Positions 36,794 through 46,058 are shown, counted from the first letter of the stretch. The stretch: DNA of 64,000 bases from Pseudomonas sp. EpS/L25 (GCF_001512295.1 NZ_LNUP01000001.1:177651-241650); one strand, 5' to 3'. Program-made: numbers and translations. The notes: generated by a model from the letters alone, not told the origin.

Positions 36794-37224
36794 TCAGCTG
36801 GAAGGAAAAAGCCCTCTTCGCGCTCGCCCTGGCCCTCACGATCGCCGTGCTGTGCCTGACCCTCTATGCGCAGGGCCTGCGCATAGACCAGGCCAACCAG
36901 AAGCGCGAGGCCGCCGAGGACCGGGTCACCCAGCTGACCGGCGAGCGCGACCACCTCACTGCCACCCTCACCGAGCAGCGGGCCGCCCAGGCCCAGCTGC
37001 AGACCACCCAGACAGACCTGCGCCGCGAGATCGATGTCCGCAAGCGCCGGATCCAGGAGCTCGAAGATGAAAACGCCGACCTCAAGGCTTGGGCTGGTCA
37101 GCCTCTGCCTGCTGCTGCTCGCCGGCTGCGCCAGCGGCCCGTCCTCACCGGCGCCGCGGCTTACCGTGAGTGGCTGTCCAGTGGTAACGCGCTGCCAGCT
37201 GCCGTCGACCGCCCCGCGCAATAA
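36790..37224 (+). CDS. lysB: LysB/Rz-like inner-membrane spanin
   Basis: A 144-residue protein with an N-terminal TM anchor (ALFALALALTIAVLCLTLYA) and a long periplasmic coiled coil. With the nested lipoprotein it forms a spanin that fuses inner and outer membrane in the last lysis step. Confidence 0.85.
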   Translation: MISWKEKALFALALALTIAVLCLTLYAQGLRIDQANQKREAAEDRVTQLTGERDHLTATLTEQRAAQAQLQTTQTDLRREIDVRKRRIQELEDENADLKAWAGQPLPAAARRLRQRPVLTGAAAYREWLSSGNALPAAVDRPAQ

Positions 37225-37324
37225 CGGCGAGCTCCTGGACGACAGCGAGGCCCTGGAAGCTGCCTGGGCCGACTGCGCCGCCCAGGTCGATATGGTCTAT
37301 GACGCCCAGCAGGTCCACCCATGA
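37067..37324 (+). CDS. lysC: LysC/Rz1-like outer-membrane lipoprotein spanin, nested
   Basis: An 85-residue lipoprotein whose start lies inside lysB in another frame. MKTPTSRLGLVSLCLLLLAG precedes the lipobox Cys (LLAGC); Pro-rich sequence follows and the protein ends with DMVYDAQQVHP. Nesting within lysB is typical of Rz/Rz1 pairs. Its end overlaps R by 4 bp. Confidence 0.85.
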   Translation: MKTPTSRLGLVSLCLLLLAGCASGPSSPAPRLTVSGCPVVTRCQLPSTAPRNNGELLDDSEALEAAWADCAAQVDMVYDAQQVHP

Positions 37325-37851
37325 ACAAGCCCGAGAGCCTGCGCGCTCACCTGCTCGCTGCCGTGCCGGAGCTGCGCCACAGCCCTGACCGGCTGCTGGT
37401 CTTCATCGACAAGGGCAAGCTGCGCTGCACCGCGGCGGCCAGCCTGTCTTGGGAGTACGGCTACGAGCTCCAGGTCATCCTCACCGACTTCGCCGGCCAC
37501 CCGGACGCCGTGATGCTGCCGCTGCTGGCCTGGATCCGGACGAACCAGTCCGAGCTCCTGGTCAACCTGGACAAATCCGCCCAGGGCATCGGCTTCGAGG
37601 CCGACATCCTGGACAACTCCAAGGTGGATCTGGCTATCACCCTGCCGCTCACCGAGCGCGTGGTCGTCAAGCGCCAACCAGACGGCACCTACCAGCTGAG
37701 CCACGCGCCCGAGCCGCAGTACACCGAGTACCAGGAGCCGGCCACCTGGCAGGTCTTCGCGGGCGGCGAGCTGCTCGCCGAGTGGCAATCCGGATCCGCT
37801 GGCGACGCCCTAGCCCTGGAAACACCCCAGCCGGGCCGCAGCCGTGGCTGA
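37321..37851 (+). CDS. R: Tail completion protein (P2 gpR-like)
   Basis: A 176-residue protein with the gpR opening MNKPESLRAHLLAAVPELRHSP and ASLSWEYGYELQVILTDF. gpR with gpS finishes the tail so that it can join the head. Slightly longer than P2 gpR (155). Confidence 0.9.
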   Translation: MNKPESLRAHLLAAVPELRHSPDRLLVFIDKGKLRCTAAASLSWEYGYELQVILTDFAGHPDAVMLPLLAWIRTNQSELLVNLDKSAQGIGFEADILDNSKVDLAITLPLTERVVVKRQPDGTYQLSHAPEPQYTEYQEPATWQVFAGGELLAEWQSGSAGDALALETPQPGRSRG

Positions 37852-38293
37852 CCTCGAGGCGCTGGAGACCTGGCTTTCGCCGCTGCTGCAGAAGCTCGAC
37901 GGCCGCGGCCGCGCCCAACTGGCCCGCAAGGCCGCCCAGCAGCTGCGCCGCAGCCAGCAGCAGCGGATCCGCGCCCAGGTGAACCCGGACGGCTCGCCCT
38001 TCGAGGCGCGCAAGCCGCGAGATCTGCGCGGCAAGAAGGGCCGCATCAAAAGGCGGATGTTCGAGAAGCTCAAGATGGCCCGGTACCTCAAGGCCAAGGG
38101 CACGCCGCAACAGGCGGTGATCGGCTTCGCCGGCCGCGTCTCTCGTATCGCCCGCGTCCACCAGTACGGACTGAAAGACCGCGCCGAGCGCGGAGCCCCC
38201 GAGGTCCGCTACGCCCGCCGGGAACTGCTGGGCCTATCTGACCGGGACCTGCAGCAGCTGCGCGACTCGCTCCTGGACGGCCTTGATTTGTAG
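37844..38293 (+). CDS. S: Tail completion protein (P2 gpS-like)
   Basis: A 149-residue protein starting at GTG 37844, overlapping R by 8 bp. The basic segments QQRIRAQVNPDGSPFEARKP and RVSRIARVHQYGLKDR are gpS signatures. Its last codons overlap the Ogr box before V. Confidence 0.9.
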   Translation: MADLEALETWLSPLLQKLDGRGRAQLARKAAQQLRRSQQQRIRAQVNPDGSPFEARKPRDLRGKKGRIKRRMFEKLKMARYLKAKGTPQQAVIGFAGRVSRIARVHQYGLKDRAERGAPEVRYARRELLGLSDRDLQQLRDSLLDGLDL

Positions 38294-38307
38294 CCACTGT
38301 CGCTACA
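38289..38307 (+). promoter_or_regulatory. Ogr-type activator box of the V operon
   Basis: TGTAGCCACTGTCGCTACA: a 19-bp TGTA-N11-TACA site with an extended TGTAGC/GCTACA dyad, 48 bp before the V start. An alternating GC tract starts 38 bp after the box start (38327-38336), as at the other two late promoters. Confidence 0.75.
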
Positions 38308-38354
38308 CAACCGCTCGGCTGCACCTCGCGCGCGCGGCCGCCATTCTCCGCGGC

Positions 38355-38945
38355 ATGACCGATATCGCCGCCCTTTCCCGCCTCATCGAGAACCTGATCC
38401 GCCTCGGCACCGTTGCCGAGGTTGACCATGGCAGTCTCCCAGACAAACGCCCTGCCCGGGTTCGGGTTCAGAGCGGCGACCTGCTGACCGGCTGGCTGCC
38501 CTGGACCGCCTTGCGCGCCGGCACCACTCGCGACTGGGATCCGCCCACCGTGGGCGAGCAGGTCCTGGTCCTCAGCCCCAGCGGCCAGACTGCCCAGGGC
38601 GTCGTGCTCTGCGGCCTCTTCAGCCAGCTGCGGCCGGCCAACGGCGATCGCGCCGGCTTGCACCGCCGCACCTACCCGGACGGCGCCGTCGTCGAGTACG
38701 ACAGCGAAGCCCATCGCCTGCGCGCCATCCTGCCCGAGGGCGGCGTCACCGACCTGACCAGCACCGGCGGCATCAACATCGTCGGCCCGATCAACCACCA
38801 AGGCGACTACACCCAGACCGGCAACCAGAACGTCACCGGCAAGGTGGTCGTCAGCGAGGACGTGGTCGCCGCCGGCATCAGCCTGGTCAAGCACAAGCAT
38901 GGGGGCGTCCAGAGCGGCGGCGCCCAGACTGGAGCGCCGGCATGA
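38355..38945 (+). CDS. V: Baseplate spike protein (P2 gpV-like)
   Basis: A 196-residue tail spike. The OB-fold N-terminal half (LIRLGTVAEVDHG ... LTGWLPWTALRAGTTRDWDP ... QVLVLSPSGQ) and the C-terminal beta-helix with HKHGG are typical of gpV, the membrane-piercing tip. The ATG at 38355 is chosen because the family N-terminus MTDIAALSRLIENL begins there. Confidence 0.93.
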   Translation: MTDIAALSRLIENLIRLGTVAEVDHGSLPDKRPARVRVQSGDLLTGWLPWTALRAGTTRDWDPPTVGEQVLVLSPSGQTAQGVVLCGLFSQLRPANGDRAGLHRRTYPDGAVVEYDSEAHRLRAILPEGGVTDLTSTGGINIVGPINHQGDYTQTGNQNVTGKVVVSEDVVAAGISLVKHKHGGVQSGGAQTGAPA

Positions 38946-39286
38946 ACCGCACCTCCGGCCTGACCGTCACCGACCTCGAGCACCTGCAGCAGTCCGTGGC
39001 CGACATCCTCACCACGCCCATCGGCAGCCGCCTGATGCGCCGGGACTACGGCTGCGACCTGTTCAGCCTCATCGACCAGCCCCTCAACGGCGCCCTCGCC
39101 CTGCAGGCCAAGGCAGTGATCGTGATCGCCCTGCTGCGCTGGGAGCCACGCATCAACCTCACCCGTATCGCCCTGGCGCTGGGCGACGAGCCTGGCCAGG
39201 CCTTCGTCGACCTCGAGGGCTACAGCACCGTGACCAACACCGCCGTCAGCCTGCGGGCTCCGCTCACCCTGGGAGGCACCCGGTGA
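38942..39286 (+). CDS. W: Baseplate protein (P2 gpW-like, gp25 family)
   Basis: A 114-residue baseplate wedge protein. LQQSVADILTTPIGSRLMRRDYGCDLFSL is diagnostic of the gp25/gpW lysozyme-like family. 4-bp overlaps with V and J. Confidence 0.94.
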   Translation: MNRTSGLTVTDLEHLQQSVADILTTPIGSRLMRRDYGCDLFSLIDQPLNGALALQAKAVIVIALLRWEPRINLTRIALALGDEPGQAFVDLEGYSTVTNTAVSLRAPLTLGGTR

Positions 39287-40191
39287 CCACCTTCACCCCA
39301 ATCGATCTCAGCCAACTGCCGGATCCAGCCGTCATCGAAGCGCTCGACTTCGAGACCCTGCTGGCCGCACGCAAAGCCAAAATGGTCAGCCTCTGGCCCA
39401 CCGCCGAGCAAGCCGCCATCGCCGCGCGCCTGGAGCTGGAGTCTGAGCCTCTGACCAAGCTGCTGCAGGAGAACGTCTATCGCGAGCTGCTGCTCCGCCA
39501 GCGGGTCAACGAAGCGGCGCTCGCCACAATGCTGGCCAAGGCCACGGGGACCGACCTCGAGCAGATCGCCGCCGGCGTCAACCTGACCCGCCTGGTCGTC
39601 ACTCCGGCCAACCCCAGTGCCATGCCGCCTGCCGCGGCCGTAATGGAAACGGACGACGCCCTGCGCGAGCGCGTCCAGATGGCGTGGGAAGGCCTGAGCG
39701 TTGCCGGCCCACGCAATGCCTACATCCTGCACGCCCGCAACGCCAGTGGCCTGGTAGCCGATGCCAGCGCCACGAGCCCCAGCCCGGCCGCTGTGACTGT
39801 CACCGTCCAGGCTCTCACCGGCGATGGCACCGCCTCCGCAGACCTGCTGGCCACCGTCAGCAAGGCCCTCAACGACGAGGACGTCCGCCCGGTCGGCGAT
39901 CGCCTGACCGTGCAATCGGCGCAGATCCTGCGCTACCAGGTGACGGCGATCCTGCACCTGGCCAACACCGGCGCCGAAGCCGAGGTCATCCTGGCCACTG
40001 CCAAGAAGAACCTGGCCGCCTACGTTAACCAGCGGCGGCGCCTGGGCGTGCGGATCCCCCGATCCGGCATCGATGCCGCGCTGCACGTCGCCGGCGTCGC
40101 CTGGGTCGAGCTGGTCGGCTGGCAGGACATCACCCCTACCGAAGCCCAGGCGGGCTACTGCACCGCCACCAGCGTCACCCTGGGGAGCTAA
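39283..40191 (+). CDS. J: Baseplate assembly protein (P2 gpJ-like)
   Basis: A 302-residue baseplate wedge protein starting at GTG 39283. Family features: FTPIDLSQLPDPAVIEALDF, NVYRELLLRQRVNEAALATM, and ARNASGLVADASATSPSPA. It is the partner of W and I at the edge of the baseplate. Confidence 0.93.
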   Translation: MTTFTPIDLSQLPDPAVIEALDFETLLAARKAKMVSLWPTAEQAAIAARLELESEPLTKLLQENVYRELLLRQRVNEAALATMLAKATGTDLEQIAAGVNLTRLVVTPANPSAMPPAAAVMETDDALRERVQMAWEGLSVAGPRNAYILHARNASGLVADASATSPSPAAVTVTVQALTGDGTASADLLATVSKALNDEDVRPVGDRLTVQSAQILRYQVTAILHLANTGAEAEVILATAKKNLAAYVNQRRRLGVRIPRSGIDAALHVAGVAWVELVGWQDITPTEAQAGYCTATSVTLGS

Positions 40192-40194
40192 GGC

Positions 40195-40809
40195 ATGACT
40201 GCCCTGCTCCCACCCAACAGCACGCGCCTGGAGCGCCTGGCCGCCGAGGCCCTGGCCAGCATCGGCGACGTGCCGGTCCCACTCCGCGACCTAGGCGACC
40301 CGGATCGCTGCCCGGTGGCCCTGCTGCCCTATCTGGCCTGGGCTCGCTCGGTCGACCGCTGGGACAGCACCTGGAGCGAGGCCACCAAGCGCCAGGTCAT
40401 CAAGTCCGCCTACTTCGTCCACGCCCACAAGGGCACCATCGGCGCCCTGCGCCGGGTGGTCGAGCCGCTGGGCTACCTGATCCGCGTCCGCGAGTGGTGG
40501 CAGGAAAGCCCGCAGGGCACGCCAGGCACCTTCCGTCTGGACATCGGCGTCCTCGACACCGGCATCACCGAGGCCATGTACGACGCTTTGTCGCTGCTGA
40601 TCGACGACGCCAAACCGGTCAGCCGCCACCTACAGGGCCTGGCCATCAGCCTCGAGGCCCGCGGCTCGCTCGGCCCGCACCTGGCCGCCTACAGCGGCGA
40701 GATCCTCACCGTCTACGCCTACCAACCCGAAGCCATCGTCGTCAGCGGCCAAGCCCTGCTGGCCGCCGGTGGCACCCATAGCATCGACACCCTGAGCATC
40801 TACCCATGA
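40195..40809 (+). CDS. I: Tail protein I (P2 gpI-like)
   Basis: A 204-residue protein with LPPNSTRLERLAAEALASI, LPYLAWARSVDRWDSTWSE and the following AYFVHAHKGTIGALRRVVEP, which identify phage tail protein I. It connects baseplate and fibre. 4-bp overlap with H. Confidence 0.94.
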   Translation: MTALLPPNSTRLERLAAEALASIGDVPVPLRDLGDPDRCPVALLPYLAWARSVDRWDSTWSEATKRQVIKSAYFVHAHKGTIGALRRVVEPLGYLIRVREWWQESPQGTPGTFRLDIGVLDTGITEAMYDALSLLIDDAKPVSRHLQGLAISLEARGSLGPHLAAYSGEILTVYAYQPEAIVVSGQALLAAGGTHSIDTLSIYP

Positions 40810-42911
40810 GCCAGACCTACTACGCCATCCTCACCGCCATCGGCGAGGCCAAGCTCGCCAACGCCGCGGCGCTCAACACCACTCTCAAGATCGCCAAGAT
40901 GGCCGTAGGCGACGGCGGCGGCGTTGTGCCAACCCCCAACCGCAGCCAGACAGCCCTGGTCGGTGAGTGGTATCGCGCCGGCCTCAATACCCTGGCTGTG
41001 GACCCCAGCAACACCAGCCAGATCATTGCAGAGCTGGTGATCCCCGAGGCCACCGGCGGTAGCTGGATCCGCGAGATGGGTCTTATCGATGCAGACGGCA
41101 ACCTGATCGCCGTGGCCAACACCCCACCCAGCTACAAGCCGCAGCTGGCCGAAGGCTCCGGCCGCACTCAGGTGCTGCGCATGGTGCTCATCGTCAGCAG
41201 CGCGAGCGCGGTGGAGCTCAAGATTGATCCCAGCGTAGTGCTGGCCACCCGGCAGTACGTCGACGACGCCATCACCGTGGCCGTCAACCGACTGGACAAC
41301 AAGCAGTCGGTACGCGTGGCCACCACGGCCAACCTGGTGCTGTCCGGCACGACCACCGTTGACGGCGTAGCCCTGGCCGTAGGCGATCGCATCCTGGTCA
41401 AGAACCAGGACACCGCCAGCCAGAACGGGCTCTACCTGGTCGCGGCCGGCACCTGGACCCGCGCGCTGGATGCCGACGCCAGCAGCGAGGTCACCCCGGG
41501 CCTGACGGTCTACGTTGAGCAGGGCACCGCCCAGGCCGACACCATATGGAAACTGGTCACCGATGCGCCCATTACCCTGGGTACCACGGCGCTGGCCTTC
41601 GCTGACATCACCAGCGGCTACGCCCCGCTCAAGTCGCCGGCCTTCACTGACAGCCCTACCGGACCGACGCCGGATCGCTTCGACAACTCCAAGCGTCTGG
41701 TCACCACCGAGTTTGCCAAGTTGCGCGGCCTTGAGCTGTCGGCGGTCAAGAGCGTGACCACCGCCGGCACCGCCTTGGCGGCGACCGATATCGGCAAGGC
41801 GGTTCGTATCAACCTTCCTGCCTCCGGCAGCATCCTGCTGCCCGCCACTGCTGATGTCCCACAGGGCGCCACGTTCTTGCTCAAGAACGTGGCGGCCGCG
41901 GCCGTGGTGGCGCTGACGCCTGCCGGCGCCGACACCTTGTCCCGGGCCGTCAAGCTGCTGCCCATGACCTCCCTGCTGCTGGTGGCTGTTCCCGCCGAAG
42001 GCCTCTGGGCCGTTTTGGCCGGCTCAGCCGAGGCGGTGGATGCCTTGGCCGCCGGTATTGCAGGTCAGTGGGCTTTCCGCAACAAGCTCATCAACGGCAA
42101 CTTTGACCTGTGGCAACGCGGTACGTCGTTCACGGCCGCTGGCTACTGCGCCGACCGCTGGAAGATCGACAGCGCCAGCAATGTCACCGTCTCTCGAGGC
42201 GCCGCCTCGGCTCCCTACGGCAAGTCCTACCTGCTGCTGACTCCAACCGCAGCCAGTAACCAGCTGGGCATCGCCCAAACGCTGGACGACTTCGTTGCCA
42301 TTCCACTGATTGGCAAGCGGGCAACCTTCTCGTTCCAGGCCAATGCCGGTACCGCTCAGTCCGTGACCGCCTACATCCAGAAATCGGCCACCGCCGCCTC
42401 CTCGGTCGGCGGTGCTGGGGGCTGGAGCACTATTGCCACCAAGGTCTGTGCCATCGGTTCGGCAGCGCAAACTTTCACTATCAGCGCCGATGTGCCCAAC
42501 GATGGGACGGCGAACGGTTTGCGTGTAGCGTTTTCGATCACCAACGCTACCAGTGGTGCGGGCGGTATCGGTATCTGGGGCTGCCAGCTCGAGGAAGGGC
42601 CGGTCGCGACGCCGTTCGAGTTCCGCCATCTGACGCTGGAAGCCGTGCTCTGCCAGGCCTACTACGAGGTGGGTAACTGCGCCTATGAGGCCTATGGCGC
42701 CAACCCTAACTACGGCAGCTACTGGCACCCCTGGACCGTACGGAAGCGTGCAGCGCCCACGGTGGCGCTCATCAACGCCACCAGCGGTGCCAACTCCGGC
42801 ATCCCAGCGGTTGCCTCGTCCAACCAGCAGGGTTTCCGACCCCGCGCCCTCTGTTCCACCACGGGCCAGCAAGTCTGGACCTGCGATTACATCGCCGACT
42901 CGGAGCTGTAA
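40806..42911 (+). CDS. H: Tail fibre protein (P2 gpH-like) with lectin-like tip
   Basis: A 701-residue fibre. The N-terminal 150 residues (YYAILTAIGEAKLANAAAL ... IREMGLIDADGNLIAVANTP) are the baseplate-attachment domain of gpH/DUF3751. A fibre repeat with TTVDGVALAVGDRILVKNQD follows, then a C-terminal head beginning INGNFDLWQRGTSFTA that resembles carbohydrate-binding modules, the likely receptor-binding part. Such tips are exchanged between phages, so host range cannot be predicted. Confidence 0.92.
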   Translation: MSQTYYAILTAIGEAKLANAAALNTTLKIAKMAVGDGGGVVPTPNRSQTALVGEWYRAGLNTLAVDPSNTSQIIAELVIPEATGGSWIREMGLIDADGNLIAVANTPPSYKPQLAEGSGRTQVLRMVLIVSSASAVELKIDPSVVLATRQYVDDAITVAVNRLDNKQSVRVATTANLVLSGTTTVDGVALAVGDRILVKNQDTASQNGLYLVAAGTWTRALDADASSEVTPGLTVYVEQGTAQADTIWKLVTDAPITLGTTALAFADITSGYAPLKSPAFTDSPTGPTPDRFDNSKRLVTTEFAKLRGLELSAVKSVTTAGTALAATDIGKAVRINLPASGSILLPATADVPQGATFLLKNVAAAAVVALTPAGADTLSRAVKLLPMTSLLLVAVPAEGLWAVLAGSAEAVDALAAGIAGQWAFRNKLINGNFDLWQRGTSFTAAGYCADRWKIDSASNVTVSRGAASAPYGKSYLLLTPTAASNQLGIAQTLDDFVAIPLIGKRATFSFQANAGTAQSVTAYIQKSATAASSVGGAGGWSTIATKVCAIGSAAQTFTISADVPNDGTANGLRVAFSITNATSGAGGIGIWGCQLEEGPVATPFEFRHLTLEAVLCQAYYEVGNCAYEAYGANPNYGSYWHPWTVRKRAAPTVALINATSGANSGIPAVASSNQQGFRPRALCSTTGQQVWTCDYIADSEL

Positions 42912-42913
42912 AT

Positions 42914-43438
42914 ATGAATACCTACCGAATGGCCGAAGACGGCGTCATCCGCCTGGCAGACAGCGCCTTCATCCCAGCCGACGAGCGCAACAGTGACTAC
43001 CTGCGGTATCTGGCCTGGGTCGCCCAAGACAATCAGCCCGACCCTTTGATGTCATTGGCAGACGCGCAGGCCCTGGCGCTTTCCGAGCTAGAAATCGGCT
43101 GCGGGAACGCGATTGCCGCCGGCTTCTACTCGGCGGCGTTGGGCAAACCCTATCGCTACCCGGCCAAATTGACCGACCAGAGCAACCTGCAGGCATCCGT
43201 CCTGGCCTCCCTCTTCCCCAGCCTGGCCGAGGACTGGACCACCCCCTTCTGGTGTCAGGACGCCGCAGGCACCTGGGCCTACCGCCCGCACACCGCCGCC
43301 CAGATCCAGCGCGTAGGCACCGATGGCAAGGACGCCATCAATGCCTGCATCGCCCAGAAGATCCTGCTCGAGCAGCAGGTCGCCAAGGCTAAGACCCTGG
43401 CCGAGGTCGAAGCCATCACCTGGACGGCGCCGCAGTGA
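42914..43438 (+). CDS. Fibre-associated DUF4376-like protein
   Basis: A 174-residue protein two bases after H, in the place of a fibre-assembly chaperone. The C-terminal part (YRYPAKLTDQSNLQASVLAS ... AKTLAEVEAITW) resembles DUF4376 proteins that follow tail-fibre genes. Probable chaperone or fibre tip; not P2 gpG-like in sequence. Confidence 0.6.
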   Translation: MNTYRMAEDGVIRLADSAFIPADERNSDYLRYLAWVAQDNQPDPLMSLADAQALALSELEIGCGNAIAAGFYSAALGKPYRYPAKLTDQSNLQASVLASLFPSLAEDWTTPFWCQDAAGTWAYRPHTAAQIQRVGTDGKDAINACIAQKILLEQQVAKAKTLAEVEAITWTAPQ

Positions 43439-43866
43439 TCCGCCTGGCCCTGTACAAGGCGCCGGGTGACACCTACGACCGCCTCATCCGCGCCTGGACC
43501 CGCAGCCCCTACTCACACTGTGAGCTGGTGCTGCCGGACGGCCGCTTCGTCACCAGCTCGCCGCGGGACGGCGGCGTGCGCGCCAAGGTGATCGAGCAGG
43601 ATCCAGCGGTCTGGGACTTCCTGCCTCTGCCCTGGATCCAGACCGCCCACGTCGAGCAGCTGCTCGAGCAGGAAGCCGGCACCGGCTACGACTGGCTGGG
43701 CATCCTCGGCAGCCAGGTGCTCCCCGCCGGTATCCAGAGCTGGTCGCGGTGGTTCTGCTCGGAGTTCTGCGCCCACGTTCTGGACCTGGAACAGCCACAC
43801 CGCTACAGCCCCGGGCAACTGGCTGAGGCCGTCCGCTGGGCCTCGAATCTTGGCTCGCTTGTGTAG
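43435..43866 (+). CDS. Papain-fold (NlpC/YiiX-like) protein in the tail region
   Basis: A 143-residue protein with a likely permuted NlpC/P60-type triad: SPYSHCELVLPDG has the His, and RWFCSEFCAHVL the candidate Cys. Such enzymes cut peptidoglycan or lipids; in the tail region it could help injection or alter the host after infection. Its end overlaps the Ogr box before FI. Activity is inferred. Confidence 0.6.
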   Translation: MIRLALYKAPGDTYDRLIRAWTRSPYSHCELVLPDGRFVTSSPRDGGVRAKVIEQDPAVWDFLPLPWIQTAHVEQLLEQEAGTGYDWLGILGSQVLPAGIQSWSRWFCSEFCAHVLDLEQPHRYSPGQLAEAVRWASNLGSLV

Positions 43867-43880
43867 CGGCCACCCCTACA
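43862..43880 (+). promoter_or_regulatory. Ogr-type activator box of the FI operon
   Basis: TGTAGCGGCCACCCCTACA: third 19-bp TGTA-N11-TACA site, 80 bp before FI, with the alternating GC tract beginning 37-38 bp after the box start (43899-43906). Equivalent to the P2 F promoter. Confidence 0.75.
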
Positions 43881-43959
43881 CATCCCGCCCCGCGACCCGC
43901 GCGCGCGGATCCGCCAGCCTGTGCAGCGTCACCTACCCACCTGCGCAGGCTTACCCCCC

Positions 43960-45126
43960 ATGGCTGACTACCATCACGGCACGCGAGTCCAAGAGATCAA
44001 TCAGGGCACGCGGTCCATCTCCACCGTTTCCACCGCCATCGTTGGCATGGTCTGCACCGGCAGCGATGCCGATGCCACCGCATTCCCCCTCAACACCCCG
44101 GTCCTGCTGACCAATGTCCAGGGCGCCGTCGGCAAGGCCGGCACCAAAGGCACGCTCGCGGCCTCCCTGCAGGCGATCGCCGACCAGGCCAAGCCCATGA
44201 CCGTCGTGGTCCGCGTGGCAGAAGGCGCCACCGCGGCCGAGACCACGTCGAACATCATCGGCGGCGTCACTGCGGGCAAATACACCGGCATGAAGGCGCT
44301 GCTCGCCGCCAAGGCGCAGCTCGGCGTGGTGCCCCGCATCCTAGGCGTGCCCGGCCTGGACACCCAGCCCGTCACCACCGCCCTGGTCGCCATCGCCAAG
44401 CAGCTGCGCGGCTTCGTCTACGCCAACTGCAACGGCTGCGCCACCAAGGAAGAGGCCGTCGCCTACCGCAATCAGTTCGGCGCGCGTGAGCTCATGCTGC
44501 ATTGGCCGGAATTCCTGGCCTGGTCCACCAGCGAGAACAAGACCGTCACTGTCAATGCCACCGCTCGGGCCCTGGGGCTGCGTGCGCAGCTGGACCGCGA
44601 TATCGGCTGGCACAAGACCCTGTCCAACGCCACCGTCGAAGGCGTGACCGGCATCAGCAAGGATGTCTTCTGGGATCTGCAGGACACCGCCACTGACAGC
44701 GACTACCTCAACAGCAACGAGGTCACCACGCTGATCAACCACGACGGCTACCGCTTCTGGGGCTCGCGCACCTGCAGCGAGGATCCGCTGTTTGCCTTCG
44801 AGAACTACACCCGCACCGCCCAGGTGCTGGCCGACACCATGGCCGAGGCGCATTTCTGGGCCGTGGACAAGCCGATGCACCCGAGCCTGGTGCGCGACCT
44901 GGTCGAGGGCATCAACGCCAAGTTCCGCGAGCTGACCCGCCAGGGCTACTTGCTGGGCGGTGAGTGCTGGTACGACGCCGACGCCAACGAGAAGGAGTCG
45001 CTCAAGGCCGGCAAGCTCTTCCTGGACTACGACTACACCCCCGTCCCGCCGCTGGAAGACCTCACCCTGCGCCAGCGCATCACCGACCGTTTCCTGGCTG
45101 ACTTCGCGACCCGCGTGAACGCCTGA
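43960..45126 (+). CDS. FI: Contractile tail sheath protein (P2 gpFI-like)
   Basis: A 388-residue sheath protein beginning MADYHHGTRVQEINQGTRSI, the almost invariant gpFI start. FWGSRTCSEDPLFAFENYTRTA and the C-terminal DYDYTPVPPLEDLTLRQRIT are also characteristic. First gene of the tail operon behind the third Ogr box. Confidence 0.96.
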   Translation: MADYHHGTRVQEINQGTRSISTVSTAIVGMVCTGSDADATAFPLNTPVLLTNVQGAVGKAGTKGTLAASLQAIADQAKPMTVVVRVAEGATAAETTSNIIGGVTAGKYTGMKALLAAKAQLGVVPRILGVPGLDTQPVTTALVAIAKQLRGFVYANCNGCATKEEAVAYRNQFGARELMLHWPEFLAWSTSENKTVTVNATARALGLRAQLDRDIGWHKTLSNATVEGVTGISKDVFWDLQDTATDSDYLNSNEVTTLINHDGYRFWGSRTCSEDPLFAFENYTRTAQVLADTMAEAHFWAVDKPMHPSLVRDLVEGINAKFRELTRQGYLLGGECWYDADANEKESLKAGKLFLDYDYTPVPPLEDLTLRQRITDRFLADFATRVNA

Positions 45127-45174
45127 TCCTGATCACTCGGCGCCCCCTGGGGCGCCCTCTGGAGAGCCGCCCCT

Positions 45175-45690
45175 ATGGCCATGCCCCGCAAACTCAAGAA
45201 CCTCAACCTCTTCAACGATGGCAACAGCTACCTCGGCATTGCCAAGGGCTGCACCCTGCCGCCCCTGGGTCGCAAGATGGAAGCCTTCCGCGGCGCCGGC
45301 ATGAACGGCCCGGTCAAGGCCGACCTCGGTTTCTCCGATGACGGCATCCAGCTGGAATGGACCCTCGGCGGCCTGGATCTCGTCGCTCTAAAGCAATTCG
45401 GCGCCGTGGGCGCCGCAGCCGTGCCCCTGCGCTTCGCCGGCGCCTACCAGCAGGACGACACCGGCGACGTCAGCGCGGTGGAGATCGTCGTCCGCGGCCG
45501 CCACGAAACCATCGACATGGGCGAGGCCACGCCTGGTGAAGACACCGAGCACAAGATCACCACCACTTGCAGCTACTACAAGCTGACCGTGGACGGCCAA
45601 ACCGTCATCGAGATCGACCTCCTGGCCTTCGTCGAGAACGTCGGCGGCGAGGATCGCTTGGCCAAGCAGCGCGCCGCCCTCGGCATCTGA
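45175..45690 (+). CDS. FII: Tail tube protein (P2 gpFII-like)
   Basis: A 171-residue tube protein: MAMPRKLKNLNLFNDGNSYL opens the family, with CTLPPLGRKMEAFRGAGMNG and the late CSYYKLTVDGQTVIEIDLL. GGAGAG precedes the ATG. Confidence 0.96.
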   Translation: MAMPRKLKNLNLFNDGNSYLGIAKGCTLPPLGRKMEAFRGAGMNGPVKADLGFSDDGIQLEWTLGGLDLVALKQFGAVGAAAVPLRFAGAYQQDDTGDVSAVEIVVRGRHETIDMGEATPGEDTEHKITTTCSYYKLTVDGQTVIEIDLLAFVENVGGEDRLAKQRAALGI

Positions 45691-45752
45691 TCCCTACCCT
45701 TTTCTGGCCCGCTCTGGCGGGCCAGCCCTAGCCTATTACCTGGAGTACCACT

Positions 45753-46058
45753 ATGAGCACCACCACCCCCGAGCACGTCGTCGTCCTGGACCAGCCCATC
45801 GTCCGTGGCGAAACCACCATCGAGCAGATCACCCTGCGCAAGCCCAACGCCGGCGAGCTGCGCGGCATCACCCTGTCCGACCTGCTGCAGCTAGACGTCA
45901 ACGCCATCGTCCGTGTGACCCCGCGTATCAGCCAGCCCACCCTCACCGAGGCCGAGCTGCGCGCCATGGATCCGGCCGACCTGGTCGACGTGGGCGGGAA
46001 GATCGCTGGTTTTTTGCTGAAGAAGTCCGACAAGGCGGCGCTCTACCCCGCCACGTAG
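45753..46058 (+). CDS. E: Tail assembly chaperone E (P2 gpE-like), unshifted product
   Basis: A 101-residue protein with PIVRGETTIEQITLRKPNAG and LRGITLSDLLQLDVNAI, the gpE pattern. It ends at 46058 unless ribosomes slip at 46010-46016. gpE and the fused E+E' coat the tape measure during tail assembly. Confidence 0.92.
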   Translation: MSTTTPEHVVVLDQPIVRGETTIEQITLRKPNAGELRGITLSDLLQLDVNAIVRVTPRISQPTLTEAELRAMDPADLVDVGGKIAGFLLKKSDKAALYPAT

